Shown here in pieces: positions 1 to 7,434 of a stretch of DNA of 20,177 nt. This DNA comes from Spirochaetaceae bacterium (GTDB lineage Bacteria; Spirochaetota; Spirochaetia; DSM-27196; SLST01). Numbering within the stretch: position 1 is the stretch's first letter; the number at the start of each line of letters is the position of its first letter. The DNA is taken from assembly GCA_007129695.1 (NCBI GenBank), contig SKVA01000096.1, positions 1 through 20,177 on the forward strand, given 5' to 3'. Below the pieces are notes generated by a model that saw only the letters and a program-made list of their open reading frames with translations, was not told the origin of the DNA and ran no database searches. Made by a program: the position numbers and the translations under genes.

Positions 1-824
1 ACGGTGACATCGAGGAGCACGTGTTCCGGCGCGACTACACGATGAACGCGCTGTTCTACTGCCCGGCCGACAATACGATCATCGACTACGTCGGCGGTGT
101 CGACGATATCCGCCACCGCAGGGTGCGGAATCTGATACCGATCGAGCGCATCTTCACCGAGGACCCGGTCCGGATGATTCGCGCGCTCAAGTACGCGTCG
201 ACCACCGGCTTCAAGCTCGTAGCGCCGGTGCGACGCGCGATCAAGCGGTCGAGCGCGCTCCTTGCCGACACGCCGTACTCCAGGATGACCGAAGAGGTCT
301 TCAAGATTCTGCTGTCGGGCGCGGCGTCTACCATCGTTGAGCAGTGTATCAGGTACCGTCTGTTCGAGCACATGCTGCCCGAGTTCGCGAAGCTCGCTGC
401 CGACAAAGGGTTCCGTGCGAAGCTGCTGCACCGGCTGTCCGCGCTCGATTGCGAGGTGCGCGACGGGCTTGAGGATCGCAGGTCGCGCGGCGTCGCGTAC
501 CTGTGCGCCGACTACCTGTTCGAACACACGGCAGCGGGTGCCGAGCCGCGCATCGCATTTGCCGACGCGTTTACCGCGCTCAAATCGGTCCTGAAACCGA
601 TCGTCCCGGCCAACAAGGATATCGAACTCGCGCTTGTATACCTGATCCGAAGGCGGAAGAACTACGTCAAGGCGGGCGAGCTCGAGCTCACGCCCGCGAC
701 CGAACGCGTCCGGCAGGAGGACGAACCGTACCGGCACGAGACCGATCCGGACGCGTCGCCGCGTCCGGCGCGCAGACGGCGCCGACGCCCACGGCGGCCG
801 CGCACCGACTCATCCAAAGAGTAG
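1..824 (+). CDS. pcnB: Poly(A) polymerase PcnB family, 3' part (5' end outside window)
   Basis: The reading frame is open from the left edge (frame beginning at base 3, residues GDIEEHVFRRDYTMNALFY), so the true start lies upstream and the GTG at 21 is internal. Visible motifs are RRDYTMNAL, DYVGGVDD and TEDPVRMIRALKYA, which are the conserved end of the class II nucleotidyltransferase head and the RNA-binding neck of the PcnB/CCA-adding family. The later stretch (SRMTEEVFKILLSG, then RYRLFEHMLPEF) resembles bacterial poly(A) polymerase more than CCA-adding enzymes. The protein ends in a strongly Arg-rich tail (RPARRRRRRPRRPR), also typical of PcnB. By family it adds 3' poly(A) tails to RNA and so promotes decay. 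The catalytic Asp pair would be in the missing N-terminal part and cannot be checked. A CCA-adding enzyme is the alternative. The gene converges on the TPR gene with a 47-bp gap. Confidence 0.85.
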   Translation, partial: GDIEEHVFRRDYTMNALFYCPADNTIIDYVGGVDDIRHRRVRNLIPIERIFTEDPVRMIRALKYASTTGFKLVAPVRRAIKRSSALLADTPYSRMTEEVFKILLSGAASTIVEQCIRYRLFEHMLPEFAKLAADKGFRAKLLHRLSALDCEVRDGLEDRRSRGVAYLCADYLFEHTAAGAEPRIAFADAFTALKSVLKPIVPANKDIELALVYLIRRRKNYVKAGELELTPATERVRQEDEPYRHETDPDASPRPARRRRRRPRRPRTDSSKE

Positions 825-831
825 GCAGGCG

Positions 832-844
832 CGCGGCATCCGCG
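832..844. terminator. Possible weak hairpin between convergent genes
   Basis: In the 47-bp gap between the convergent pcnB and TPR genes, CGCGG-cat-CCGCG forms a perfect 5-bp GC stem with a 3-nt loop. Neither strand has a T tract after it, so a role as a bidirectional terminator is only a guess. Confidence 0.2.
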
Positions 845-871
845 ACGGGCGCATCATCGGGCGCTCTGCGA

Positions 872-2059
872 TCAGCCCTGTATCCGTGCTATCAGCTGTC
901 CCGCCTTGTCTCGGAACGCATCCGGATCGATCTCGACGGTTCTCTCAAGGTAGGCAACCGCGTCGTCGAATCGGTTATCGGCGAACGCGTTTACGCCGAG
1001 CGCGTAGAGCGTCAGCGCCTCATTCGCGCCCCGGCTGAGTGCTTCCTGGTAGTAGAAGTCGGCGAGCGCGTGGTTCCCGCGATCGTAGTTGATCAGCCCC
1101 ATGTAGTAGAACGGGATGAAGTTGTCCTCACGCAGTTTCAGAGCGGTGACAAAGCTCTCCTCGGCTGCCGCGAGTTCGCCTGCCGAGTACTGGCGGACGC
1201 CGTCCTGCACGAGGGTACGGAAGCTTCTGCGGCCGGCGATGTAGTCGACGTACGCCTCCACCAGGATCGACTCGGGTACCCATCGGAACGCGCGCTGATA
1301 CACGCGTTCGGAGTTCTCCGCGAGCCCTGACTGCGGATCGAGCGCGCTGATCGAGTCCCAGATGATGCGGTTGTGGTCGCGGTTCGGGCTGTTCAGAAGG
1401 AAGTTCACCATACCCCACGCCTGCGGGTAGAAGACATCGATCCGTGACCGTGCCTGCTCCACAGTCATGCGGACCATCTCGGCGAGCCCGATCGGTTCGA
1501 GCCCGGCGGTGCCGTCTATGATCGACTGCAGCGTCTCCAGCCACGCAAGGTTTTCCCGGTAGAGCGCGACGCCGAGGTCCGGATCGAAGGCGACCTGCTC
1601 GAAGTAGACCGCGAAGCCTTCGCGGAGCCACAGCGGCGGGTGCGGGACAAAGGCGCGCAGAAACTGGATGAACCCCTGGTGCTTGAGCGAAACGTCGAAC
1701 GCATCGTCATCGGTCCGGAAGCCTACAAGCTCGCTGCGCGCCAGATCGGTGTAGTGCAGGTAGACGAAGTCGTCGCGGCGATCGTTGATGACTCGATCAA
1801 GGTAGGTGTCAAACCGTGATCTGGAGCTGAAAAAGCGGGCGCGCATCCGCACCGGAAGCTCGTCCAGATCGAAGTGGAAGTAGTCGTTGAACACGACCAG
1901 CAGAGACTCGAGCTTCTCCGCGGTCGCACGGGCATGCTCCTCACCGAGTTCCGATAGAACCCTGTAGTGACGCGTCTCGTATTCGGCGAACGTCGAAGTC
2001 TGCGCCGGCATCGCCGCCACGACGACGACAAGCATGAGGAGAATGGCGATTCTACGCAT
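872..2059 (-). CDS. Exported TPR protein with degenerate gluzincin-like peptidase domain
   Basis: This is a 395-residue protein. Residues 1-20 form a signal peptide (MRRIAILLMLVVVVAAMPAQ), so it is exported. The central part (about 25-260) has the layout of a peptidase MA-like/DUF1570-type domain: a candidate metal-site helix at 126-134 (KHQGFIQFL), then WLREGFAVYFE at 144-154. In active members the first helix is HExxH and the later REG(F/L)A Glu is the third ligand. Here it reads HQGFI, so the catalytic Glu is Gln and the second His is Ile, which makes activity unlikely. TPR-like helices fill the C-terminus (about 290-395, FYYMGLINYDRGNHALADFYYQEAL and following). The start is supported by AGGAGG 7 nt upstream and a good promoter before it. 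It is last of three - strand genes and its substrate or partner is unknown. Confidence 0.75.
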   Translation of the reverse strand: MRRIAILLMLVVVVAAMPAQTSTFAEYETRHYRVLSELGEEHARATAEKLESLLVVFNDYFHFDLDELPVRMRARFFSSRSRFDTYLDRVINDRRDDFVYLHYTDLARSELVGFRTDDDAFDVSLKHQGFIQFLRAFVPHPPLWLREGFAVYFEQVAFDPDLGVALYRENLAWLETLQSIIDGTAGLEPIGLAEMVRMTVEQARSRIDVFYPQAWGMVNFLLNSPNRDHNRIIWDSISALDPQSGLAENSERVYQRAFRWVPESILVEAYVDYIAGRRSFRTLVQDGVRQYSAGELAAAEESFVTALKLREDNFIPFYYMGLINYDRGNHALADFYYQEALSRGANEALTLYALGVNAFADNRFDDAVAYLERTVEIDPDAFRDKAGQLIARIQG

Positions 2060-2066
2060 TCCGGAG

Positions 2067-2072
2067 CCTCCT
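2067..2072 (-). promoter_or_regulatory. Strong ribosome binding site of the TPR gene
   Basis: AGGAGG (read on the - strand) lies 7 nt before the ATG at 2059. It fixes that start and contrasts with the next gene upstream (start 2980), which has no Shine-Dalgarno. Confidence 0.8.
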
Positions 2073-2079
2073 GACTCGA

Positions 2080-2109
2080 ATAGTAGTCGCTCGCCGATTA
2101 CGCTGTCAA
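2080..2109 (-). promoter_or_regulatory. Sigma70-type promoter of the TPR gene
   Basis: On the - strand there is a perfect TTGACA -35 box (2104-2109), an 18-bp spacer and a TACTAT -10 box (2080-2085). Transcription would start near 2073, just before the ribosome binding site. The gene can therefore be expressed apart from the upstream - strand genes. Confidence 0.6.
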
Positions 2110-2116
2110 ACGTTTT

Positions 2117-2980
2117 TCACGGCTCCGGTCGCTCGAGGTTCTCGATCGTCACATTCAGCTCGTCGATGATGATGCCGGTGTAGCGTTCGATCTGCTCCAC
2201 GATGTAGCGCTGCAGCTCGTGGATCGTACCTGCAAGCTGGACTCCGAACGGCACGTTGAGATAGAGATCTATGTGGTATCCCTCGCGATCCTTGGATATG
2301 GAGAGCCGCTTGATCCCGATGCCGTTGCCGTACTCGTCGACGCAGTGCAGGATCATCTGCGTGAGCGCCCCTTTTGAGATGCTCACTTCACCCTTGCGGC
2401 TGAACTCGGGGCGTACGACCGTCTTCTCGAAGAGCGTGTTTCGTCTGCGCCACCCCTTGCGAAAGAAGAAGCGTACCGAGTCGGCCATGATGCGCGGATA
2501 GTTGCGCTTCACTTCGACCGACGGAACCGGGATGACGTGTCGTCCCTGGACGCTGCGGTAGTGAATCGCGGTGTTGATTTCCTCCGCGGTAGCGATGTCC
2601 TCGATCTGCACGACCTTGTGAATCGGTGGCAGCTTCAGCACCCTGCCGATCTTGATGACCATCCGTTCGCTCGTTCCGAGGATCAGTACTCGCTTGAACT
2701 TGATCGATTCGAGCGCGCTGAGGACTTCGTTCCGGTGTTGACGGTCGTTGAACAGCGCGGTCTTCACCGCGGCGAGGTAGTTCTTCTCGCGCTTCGCCGA
2801 ACGGCCCGCGACGATCCTGCGATCCTTGATCAACAGGCCGTCGTCGATCATCAGATCGATACCGTATTTCTCGACGAGGAGCTGCGCGCGAAAGCTCTTT
2901 CCGGAGCCGCTCTTTCCGACGAGCGCGTACACCTTGATACCGCGGAGCCGGAACAGCAGCCGTTCGAGCATTTTGGCCAT
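2117..2980 (-). CDS. P-loop NTPase domain fused to Asp23/Gls24-like domain
   Basis: This is a 287-residue soluble protein. Residues 16-30 (KVYALVGKSGSGKSF) contain a classic Walker A (GKSGSGKS, 22-29) on a beta strand, followed by hydrophobic strands at about 41-52 (IDLMIDDGLLI) and 97-103 (RVLILGT), so the N-terminal half is a P-loop nucleotide-binding fold. The C-terminal part (about 196-282) begins GEVSISKGALTQMI and continues with HIDLYLNVPFGVQ, a long helix, and GIIIDELNVTIENL. This pattern matches the Asp23/Gls24 (DUF322) family. No signal peptide or membrane helix is visible. The function is unknown: nucleotide binding is well supported, the Asp23 assignment moderately. It sits between the pseudouridine synthase and the TPR gene with gaps of about 55 bp on each side. 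A -10 box lies only 5 nt before the ATG and there is no ribosome binding site. Confidence 0.75.
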   Translation of the reverse strand: MAKMLERLLFRLRGIKVYALVGKSGSGKSFRAQLLVEKYGIDLMIDDGLLIKDRRIVAGRSAKREKNYLAAVKTALFNDRQHRNEVLSALESIKFKRVLILGTSERMVIKIGRVLKLPPIHKVVQIEDIATAEEINTAIHYRSVQGRHVIPVPSVEVKRNYPRIMADSVRFFFRKGWRRRNTLFEKTVVRPEFSRKGEVSISKGALTQMILHCVDEYGNGIGIKRLSISKDREGYHIDLYLNVPFGVQLAGTIHELQRYIVEQIERYTGIIIDELNVTIENLERPEP

Positions 2981-2985
2981 GCTTC

Positions 2986-3014
2986 AGTATAGACCGCACG
3001 ACGGCGACTACCAA
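2986..3014 (-). promoter_or_regulatory. Promoter of the P-loop/Asp23 gene; probable leaderless mRNA
   Basis: On the - strand, TTGGTA (3009-3014), exactly 17 bp, then TATACT (2986-2991). Only GAAGC separates the -10 box from the ATG at 2980, so transcription should begin at or next to the start codon. No Shine-Dalgarno is present upstream. Confidence 0.55.
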
Positions 3015-3035
3015 TCCCGTCGGCTCGGTGATCGG

Positions 3036-4034
3036 CTACCGGTGCGATGCCACCGTTTCGATGAGACTGTCGAGCACACGACGGCCGAAGCGCGCTTCAA
3101 TCGCGCGGAGCGAGTCGGCGGGCGGCGGGGCCCACACGTGGTCGAATCCAAGGATCTCCGACGGTCGGCGAAGCGTCAGCGATGCCGCGTGCAGCAGGTA
3201 GCGGCGAAACGGCTTCCCGTTCGCCATCCGCGCGGGCACGCCCGACCCGGTTCCGCCGTACTTGACGTCGGCGCACAGCGCGTGCCCGTGGTGCGCTGCA
3301 TGCGCGCGGATCTGGTGCGTCCGGCCTGTTTCGATAGTGACGATCGCGAGCGTCTGCGTGTCGATGACCGCGAGTGGGTCAACGCGCGTGAGCGCAACGC
3401 CGGCGTCGGAAGCACGCGGGTGCGTACCGACGCGTGTAACCATCGAGGAGCCGTCGCGTTCGAGCGGCTCATCCCACACCGCGCTCGTTTCGATCCGCCC
3501 GCCGAGAAGCGCGACGTACCGCTTCACGACCGATCCCGCCGCAAAAAACGCCGCCGCCTCTTCGGCCCCGCTTCGAGTGATCCCGAAGACGATAAGCCCG
3601 CTCGTGTTGCGGTCGAGCCGATGCGCGGGGCCGATCCGGAAGCTGATACCCGACGGCGCAGGCGCCCACCGCCGAACGAGCGTTTCAAGCGATTGCTCGC
3701 CGTGCGTGAGCTCTCCGGCGAGCTTGTTCACGACGACGATGTCGTGATTCGCGAAGACGATCCGGTCGCGCTGCTCGATCGGAATGTCGGCGGATGGGGG
3801 GCGCTCGGCGGTGAGCGACTGCTCGCCGGAGAACGCAGGGGGGATCCGCAACTCATCGCCGCTTGCGACCCGGTGGCTGCCCGGTACGCGATGACCATTG
3901 AGGCGCACCTCTCCCGAGCGGACCGCCCGGTAGATCCTGCCGACCGGCACCGCAGGGAATGCCTTCCTGAGTACGCGGTCGAGCCTGCGGCCGCTGTCGT
4001 CGTCTCCAATCCGGACTACTGGTGCGTCGGACAT
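3036..4034 (-). CDS. RluA-family 23S rRNA pseudouridine synthase (RluC/RluD type)
   Basis: This is a 332-residue cytoplasmic enzyme that by family converts specific uridines of 23S rRNA to pseudouridine. An S4-like RNA-binding domain is at about 15-62 (RRLDRVLRKAF, then SGEVRLNGHRV). The catalytic domain has HRLDRNTSG at 138-146, where Asp141 is the expected nucleophile, VKRYVALLGG at 170-179, GRTHQIRAH at 237-245 and a YLLHAASL segment at 279-286. The usual NKPaG motif reads NKLAG (103-107), a mild deviation. I chose ATG 4034 because the S4 domain begins shortly after it. The frame stays open to 4367, but that extension has no family similarity and would overlap the divergent DUF212 gene. 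The exact target uridines cannot be told. It is the first gene of the - strand group. Confidence 0.9.
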   Translation of the reverse strand: MSDAPVVRIGDDDSGRRLDRVLRKAFPAVPVGRIYRAVRSGEVRLNGHRVPGSHRVASGDELRIPPAFSGEQSLTAERPPSADIPIEQRDRIVFANHDIVVVNKLAGELTHGEQSLETLVRRWAPAPSGISFRIGPAHRLDRNTSGLIVFGITRSGAEEAAAFFAAGSVVKRYVALLGGRIETSAVWDEPLERDGSSMVTRVGTHPRASDAGVALTRVDPLAVIDTQTLAIVTIETGRTHQIRAHAAHHGHALCADVKYGGTGSGVPARMANGKPFRRYLLHAASLTLRRPSEILGFDHVWAPPPADSLRAIEARFGRRVLDSLIETVASHR

Positions 4035-4089
4035 CGCCTCAGAGCATACCACGGGGCGAGGGTCGGTCGTCACCACCCGGTGGCTTTGC

Positions 4090-4118
4090 TTGACAAAGCC
4101 ATTGCGTGCCGACACTCT
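4090..4118 (+). promoter_or_regulatory. Likely promoter of the DUF212-Rnf operon
   Basis: A perfect TTGACA (4090-4095) is followed at 17 bp by CACTCT (4113-4118). The -10 is poor but keeps the key A at position 2 and T at position 6. Transcription would start about at the ATG (4126), which has no Shine-Dalgarno. A TACGAT at 4118-4123 is too far (22 bp) from the -35 to be preferred. This places the operon promoter in the 91-bp divergent gap. Confidence 0.4.
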
Positions 4119-4125
4119 ACGATGC

Positions 4126-4605
4126 ATGGACGCGCATCGCGTCACCGCCCTGTACGGTCTGGTGTCGGGGCCGGTGTTCCTATCGGCTTTCTTCTCCTGG
4201 TTCATCGCGCAGCTGCTGAAGACGATTATAGACATCACGCGGCAGCGCTCACGGACATCCGGGGAGGTCGTGTCGACGATGTTCTGGAAGACCGGCGGCA
4301 TGCCGAGCAGCCATAGCTCGCTGGTGACGTCGCTTGCGACGTCAATCGGCTTTGCGAACGGAACCAACTCGCCGATCTTCGCGCTCAGCGTCTTCTATGG
4401 CGTACTCGTGATCCGTGATGCGCTCGGTGTCCGCAGGAGCGCCGGCATGCAGGCGCGCGCGCTCAATGAGCTTGGCGCACGAATGCGCGAACTCACCGGT
4501 TACGCGTATGAACCCGTCAAGGAGGTCAATGGCCATACTCCCACCGAGGTGACAGTTGGCGTCATCCTGGGCTTCTTCATAGCGCTCGCGTTCTCGCTGT
4601 TGTGA
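4126..4605 (+). CDS. Divergent PAP2 family (DUF212, YuiD-like) membrane protein
   Basis: This is a 159-residue integral membrane protein of the DUF212/divergent PAP2 family. Diagnostic motifs are FSWFIAQLLKTIID (23-36), GGMPSSHS (57-64), IRDALGVRRSAG (96-107) with RALNEL soon after, and GHTPTEVTVGVILG (136-149). Hydrophobic stretches are at about 12-34, 64-77, 84-98 and 139-159. The SSH and D..GVRR elements resemble the phosphatase core of PAP2 enzymes, but no reaction is established for the family, so activity on a lipid phosphate is only inferred. I chose ATG 4126; the upstream TTG at 4090 is part of the -35 box. The stop overlaps the next start (GTGA), so it is translationally coupled to the 505-residue membrane protein and heads the Rnf operon. 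Confidence 0.85.
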   Translation: MDAHRVTALYGLVSGPVFLSAFFSWFIAQLLKTIIDITRQRSRTSGEVVSTMFWKTGGMPSSHSSLVTSLATSIGFANGTNSPIFALSVFYGVLVIRDALGVRRSAGMQARALNELGARMRELTGYAYEPVKEVNGHTPTEVTVGVILGFFIALAFSLL

Positions 4606-6119
4606 CCGACCGGTTCCCTGCGATTCAGACACTCGTCGTGTGCGTCTCTTCGGTCGTCCTGCTGTTCGCGGTGACCGCGGTCGCGATCGTCCCATCGCTG
4701 TACCGGCGCTCGCAACCGCTCGATCCGTACCTCACCGTAGTGACGTCGCTGAGTCACGATGAAGCTGCAGCGCTCCTGGCCGCCGCCGGAGTCGACCATA
4801 TCGTCGCGCCGCACACGACGAAGGTGCTTGTGAGCAGGTTCGACGGGGTCGACGCGGTGTCGCTTCCGGCGGCGCTGACCAGGCTCGATCCGCTCGATCC
4901 GCGTCGCGATCCGTTCATCACGGCTCTTGGTCTGTACTTCGTGATCGATGGTACGAACGCGCTCTACGCTCGGATTCCCGGAACCTTGTGGAATGCGAAC
5001 CGGTTCGTGCGCCAGGTGCTTGGTTCGGAGAGCCGGGTCGCCGAATGGCACGCTGTTCCGTACGCGTTGTCGGTCATCCTGTTCGCGCTCGTCGTCGGAG
5101 GCACCGCCGTGCTCTACGGACGGGGCCGAATGGTGGTCATCGCGCTTGCCGTTCCGCTGGTGCCGGTGATCGCTACCGGTTCGCTCGCCGCCGCGGTCGC
5201 CGCGGCCGTCACGTTCGCATCGATGGTCGCTGGGCACAGGATCGATCGGGGCGAGCGCGAGCGAAGCTCCGACGCGGCCGGGCTCGTGTCGGTGCGTGCG
5301 GTCGCGATGGTCGCTGCAGTGGTCGGCCTGTCCGGAGTCTACGTGGTCGCCGTGGCGGGTGGGCGCGCGCTTGTTGCGTACCTGATTGGCACGGGCGGAT
5401 CCGGCGCGGTGCTCGTCCTCAGCCGTTCTGTCGCGCGTGTGATCGCTTCGGCCCGACGCCATGACGACGGGCATCGACCGTTCGTGCCGGTGTCGATCCT
5501 TCGCTCACACCGTGGTCTCGGAGGTCTCGAGCGCTGGTTGCCCGCGCTGTGGACCCTGCTGCTCGTACTACCGCCGATCGTCGATCGGGTCATGCCCGAT
5601 GCTCCGGTCCGTCGGCCCGCTGTCGAGGCGGCGGGCGCGGCTGGATTCGACCATGATGACCTGCTACGTCTCTGGACGGATGCCCGCTCCGAGTTGCCGA
5701 GCATCGCCGACTACATCGCGCACCGCGCGTACCAGGAGGCACTCGCGTACGGTTACGCGTATGCTTTCCCGGCGCCCGGGACGGTAGTCACGCTGAACCG
5801 GTTCCGCGAAGAGGCGGACGGGTCGTACTCGAGCTTTCGCGAGACCGTCGCCACGTTCGATCAGAGCTGGATCGATCACGCGATCGGCTCGGCTCCAGGC
5901 GGGATCGTTGCGATGCTCGCGTCGTTCGGGCGACCTGTGGGGGTTGTTTTGACACCGACCGACGCACTATACTCGCGGTACCCGCACATCGTGCTTCACG
6001 CTATGTACATTCTCCTGACGTCGCTGCCACTCCTGATCCTCGCACCAGTCCGACCGTTGCGATACAGGTTCCATTCGAGCCTGCTTGATACGCTGCGCCG
6101 TCGAAGGCTCGTTGCCTGA
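4602..6119 (+). CDS. Uncharacterised polytopic membrane protein in the Rnf operon
   Basis: This is a 505-residue protein of unknown function. I see about seven hydrophobic segments, near residues 11-33, 151-173, 177-208, 232-254, 255-275, 313-331 and 465-483. Two larger soluble parts lie between them: about 35-145 (with SHDEAAALLAAAGVDHIV) and about 335-460, which is rich in Tyr and Asp and contains YIAHRAYQEALAYGYAYAFP. It has only one Cys (14), so it carries no Fe-S motif, and I see no flavinylation or nucleotide-binding motif. It starts with GTG inside the stop of the DUF212 gene, and its stop shares one base with the rnfC start, so it is made together with the Rnf proteins. Its position before rnfC hints at a role in assembling or completing that complex, but this is inference from context alone. 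Confidence 0.7.
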   Translation: MTDRFPAIQTLVVCVSSVVLLFAVTAVAIVPSLYRRSQPLDPYLTVVTSLSHDEAAALLAAAGVDHIVAPHTTKVLVSRFDGVDAVSLPAALTRLDPLDPRRDPFITALGLYFVIDGTNALYARIPGTLWNANRFVRQVLGSESRVAEWHAVPYALSVILFALVVGGTAVLYGRGRMVVIALAVPLVPVIATGSLAAAVAAAVTFASMVAGHRIDRGERERSSDAAGLVSVRAVAMVAAVVGLSGVYVVAVAGGRALVAYLIGTGGSGAVLVLSRSVARVIASARRHDDGHRPFVPVSILRSHRGLGGLERWLPALWTLLLVLPPIVDRVMPDAPVRRPAVEAAGAAGFDHDDLLRLWTDARSELPSIADYIAHRAYQEALAYGYAYAFPAPGTVVTLNRFREEADGSYSSFRETVATFDQSWIDHAIGSAPGGIVAMLASFGRPVGVVLTPTDALYSRYPHIVLHAMYILLTSLPLLILAPVRPLRYRFHSSLLDTLRRRRLVA

Positions 6120-7423
6120 TGCGTACCGTAACCTTTCCGGTCGGGGGCCTCTATCCGGTCCGCCATAAGCACGCGGCTCACCGGAGCGCGATCAGGAACG
6201 CGATCCTTCCGGCGGTCTCAATCGTACCGCTACGGCAGTCGCACGGACCCGATGCCGAACTTTGCGTCGCTCCCGGCGATAAGGTCGGTGAGGGCACGCG
6301 AATCGGTCGGGCGATCGGCGACCTCTGCGCCCACGTGCACAGCCCGATTCCCGGGCTGGTCCGTGAGATCCGCCCGGTGACGCTTCCCGACGGCGTCATC
6401 TCCACGGCGGCAGTCATCGATCTCGCCGGGTCCTTTGACCGCCTGGGAAAGGTCCTGGCCAGGCATGAATGGAAGACGTTACGCCCGGGTACGCTCCTGC
6501 GGCTCATCGAGGACGCGGGCGTGGTCGGTATGTCGGGTGTATCACAGCCGACGCACACGGCGATCGACGCCAGGGCGGCCGCTTCGTGCCGGTGGCTGAT
6601 CGTCAACGGTGCAGAAAGCGAGCCGTACGTCTGTGCAGATCACCGGCTGATGGTAGAGCACCCTGCCGAGATCTTCGAAGGGCTTCAGATCGTCGAGCGA
6701 CTGCTTGCACCCGACCGCGTCACGGTCGGAATCGGCGCGGACAAGCGGGATGCGATGCGACGCATGCGGGCACACGACGCCGACGGTCGCCGACGCGACT
6801 ACGTGCGCCTGTCGGTCAAGTACCCGCAGGGTGACGAGCGGCAGCTCATCCGCGCGGTCACGGGTCTGGAAGTGCCGTCTGATGGGCACGCGATCGACGT
6901 CGGCTGCGTAACGGTCTCGGCCGCGACGCTCTACGCGATCTGGGAGGCTGTGGTCACCCGCAAGCCGCTTTACGAGCGGGTCGTCACCGTGGCAGGCAAC
7001 GGTGTCGCACGGCCGGGGAACATCAAGGTACGCATCGGGACCCCGATCGGAGGCCTGCTTGCCGAGTGTGGCGGAGTGACCGACCCGGTTGCCCGGATCG
7101 TCATCGGTGGACCGTTGCGCGGGTACGCCACAACCGACCTGACGACTCCCGTACTCAAGTACACGACAGCCGTCCTCGTGCTGACCGCGACAGAAGTGAA
7201 CGCGGCGCCGACCGCTGGATGCATCCGGTGCGGTCGGTGCGCCGAGGCGTGCCCGATGGGTCTTGATCCCGCGCGACTCTACAAGCTGGTGGCGCACGGT
7301 CGCTCGGGCGATGCGGTCGACCACGGGCTCTACGACTGCACCGAGTGCGGCGGGTGCGGGTACGTCTGCCCGTCGCGGATCCCGCTCGTCGACGGGTTGC
7401 GCGACGGCAAGGCGAACCGATGA
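6119..7423 (+). CDS. rnfC: Rnf electron transport complex subunit RnfC
   Basis: This is the 434-residue peripheral subunit of the ion-pumping Rnf complex, which by family carries FMN and two 4Fe-4S clusters and exchanges electrons with NAD(H). The N-terminal RnfC barrel-like part is at about 5-90 (FPVGGLYP, then APGDKVGEGTRIG and HSPIPGLV). The NuoF-like flavin/NAD domain follows (about 125-260) with NGAESEPYVCADHRLM at 163-178, then a SLBB-like part at about 285-335. Two CxxCxxCxxxC motifs are intact: Cys368/371/374/378 and Cys407/410/413/417. Oddities: the usual GlGGAGFPT loop reads GMSGVSQPT (137-145), and the usual ECEPY reads ESEPY. The ATG overlaps the previous stop by one base. It has the size of short RnfC forms and lacks the long Ala/Lys-rich C-terminus seen in some proteobacteria. 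Confidence 0.93.
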   Translation: MRTVTFPVGGLYPVRHKHAAHRSAIRNAILPAVSIVPLRQSHGPDAELCVAPGDKVGEGTRIGRAIGDLCAHVHSPIPGLVREIRPVTLPDGVISTAAVIDLAGSFDRLGKVLARHEWKTLRPGTLLRLIEDAGVVGMSGVSQPTHTAIDARAAASCRWLIVNGAESEPYVCADHRLMVEHPAEIFEGLQIVERLLAPDRVTVGIGADKRDAMRRMRAHDADGRRRDYVRLSVKYPQGDERQLIRAVTGLEVPSDGHAIDVGCVTVSAATLYAIWEAVVTRKPLYERVVTVAGNGVARPGNIKVRIGTPIGGLLAECGGVTDPVARIVIGGPLRGYATTDLTTPVLKYTTAVLVLTATEVNAAPTAGCIRCGRCAEACPMGLDPARLYKLVAHGRSGDAVDHGLYDCTECGGCGYVCPSRIPLVDGLRDGKANR

Positions 7424-7427
7424 GGGG
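7422..7427 (+). promoter_or_regulatory. Ribosome binding site deciding the rnfD start
   Basis: GAGGGG lies 7 nt before the ATG at 7435. An in-frame ATG at 7420 overlaps the rnfC stop but has only a weak AAGG upstream, so 7435 is preferred. Confidence 0.5.
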
Positions 7428-7434
7428 TACGGTC

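Noticed and set aside
4035..4367. N-terminal extension of the pseudouridine synthase frame
   Set aside because: No family similarity, and it overlaps the divergent DUF212 gene and its promoter. ATG 4034 fits the S4 domain start.
4500..5474. Open frame of 324 codons on the - strand opposite the membrane protein
   Set aside because: Composition dominated by Arg, Asp, His and Glu, no domain, antisense to a coupled operon gene.
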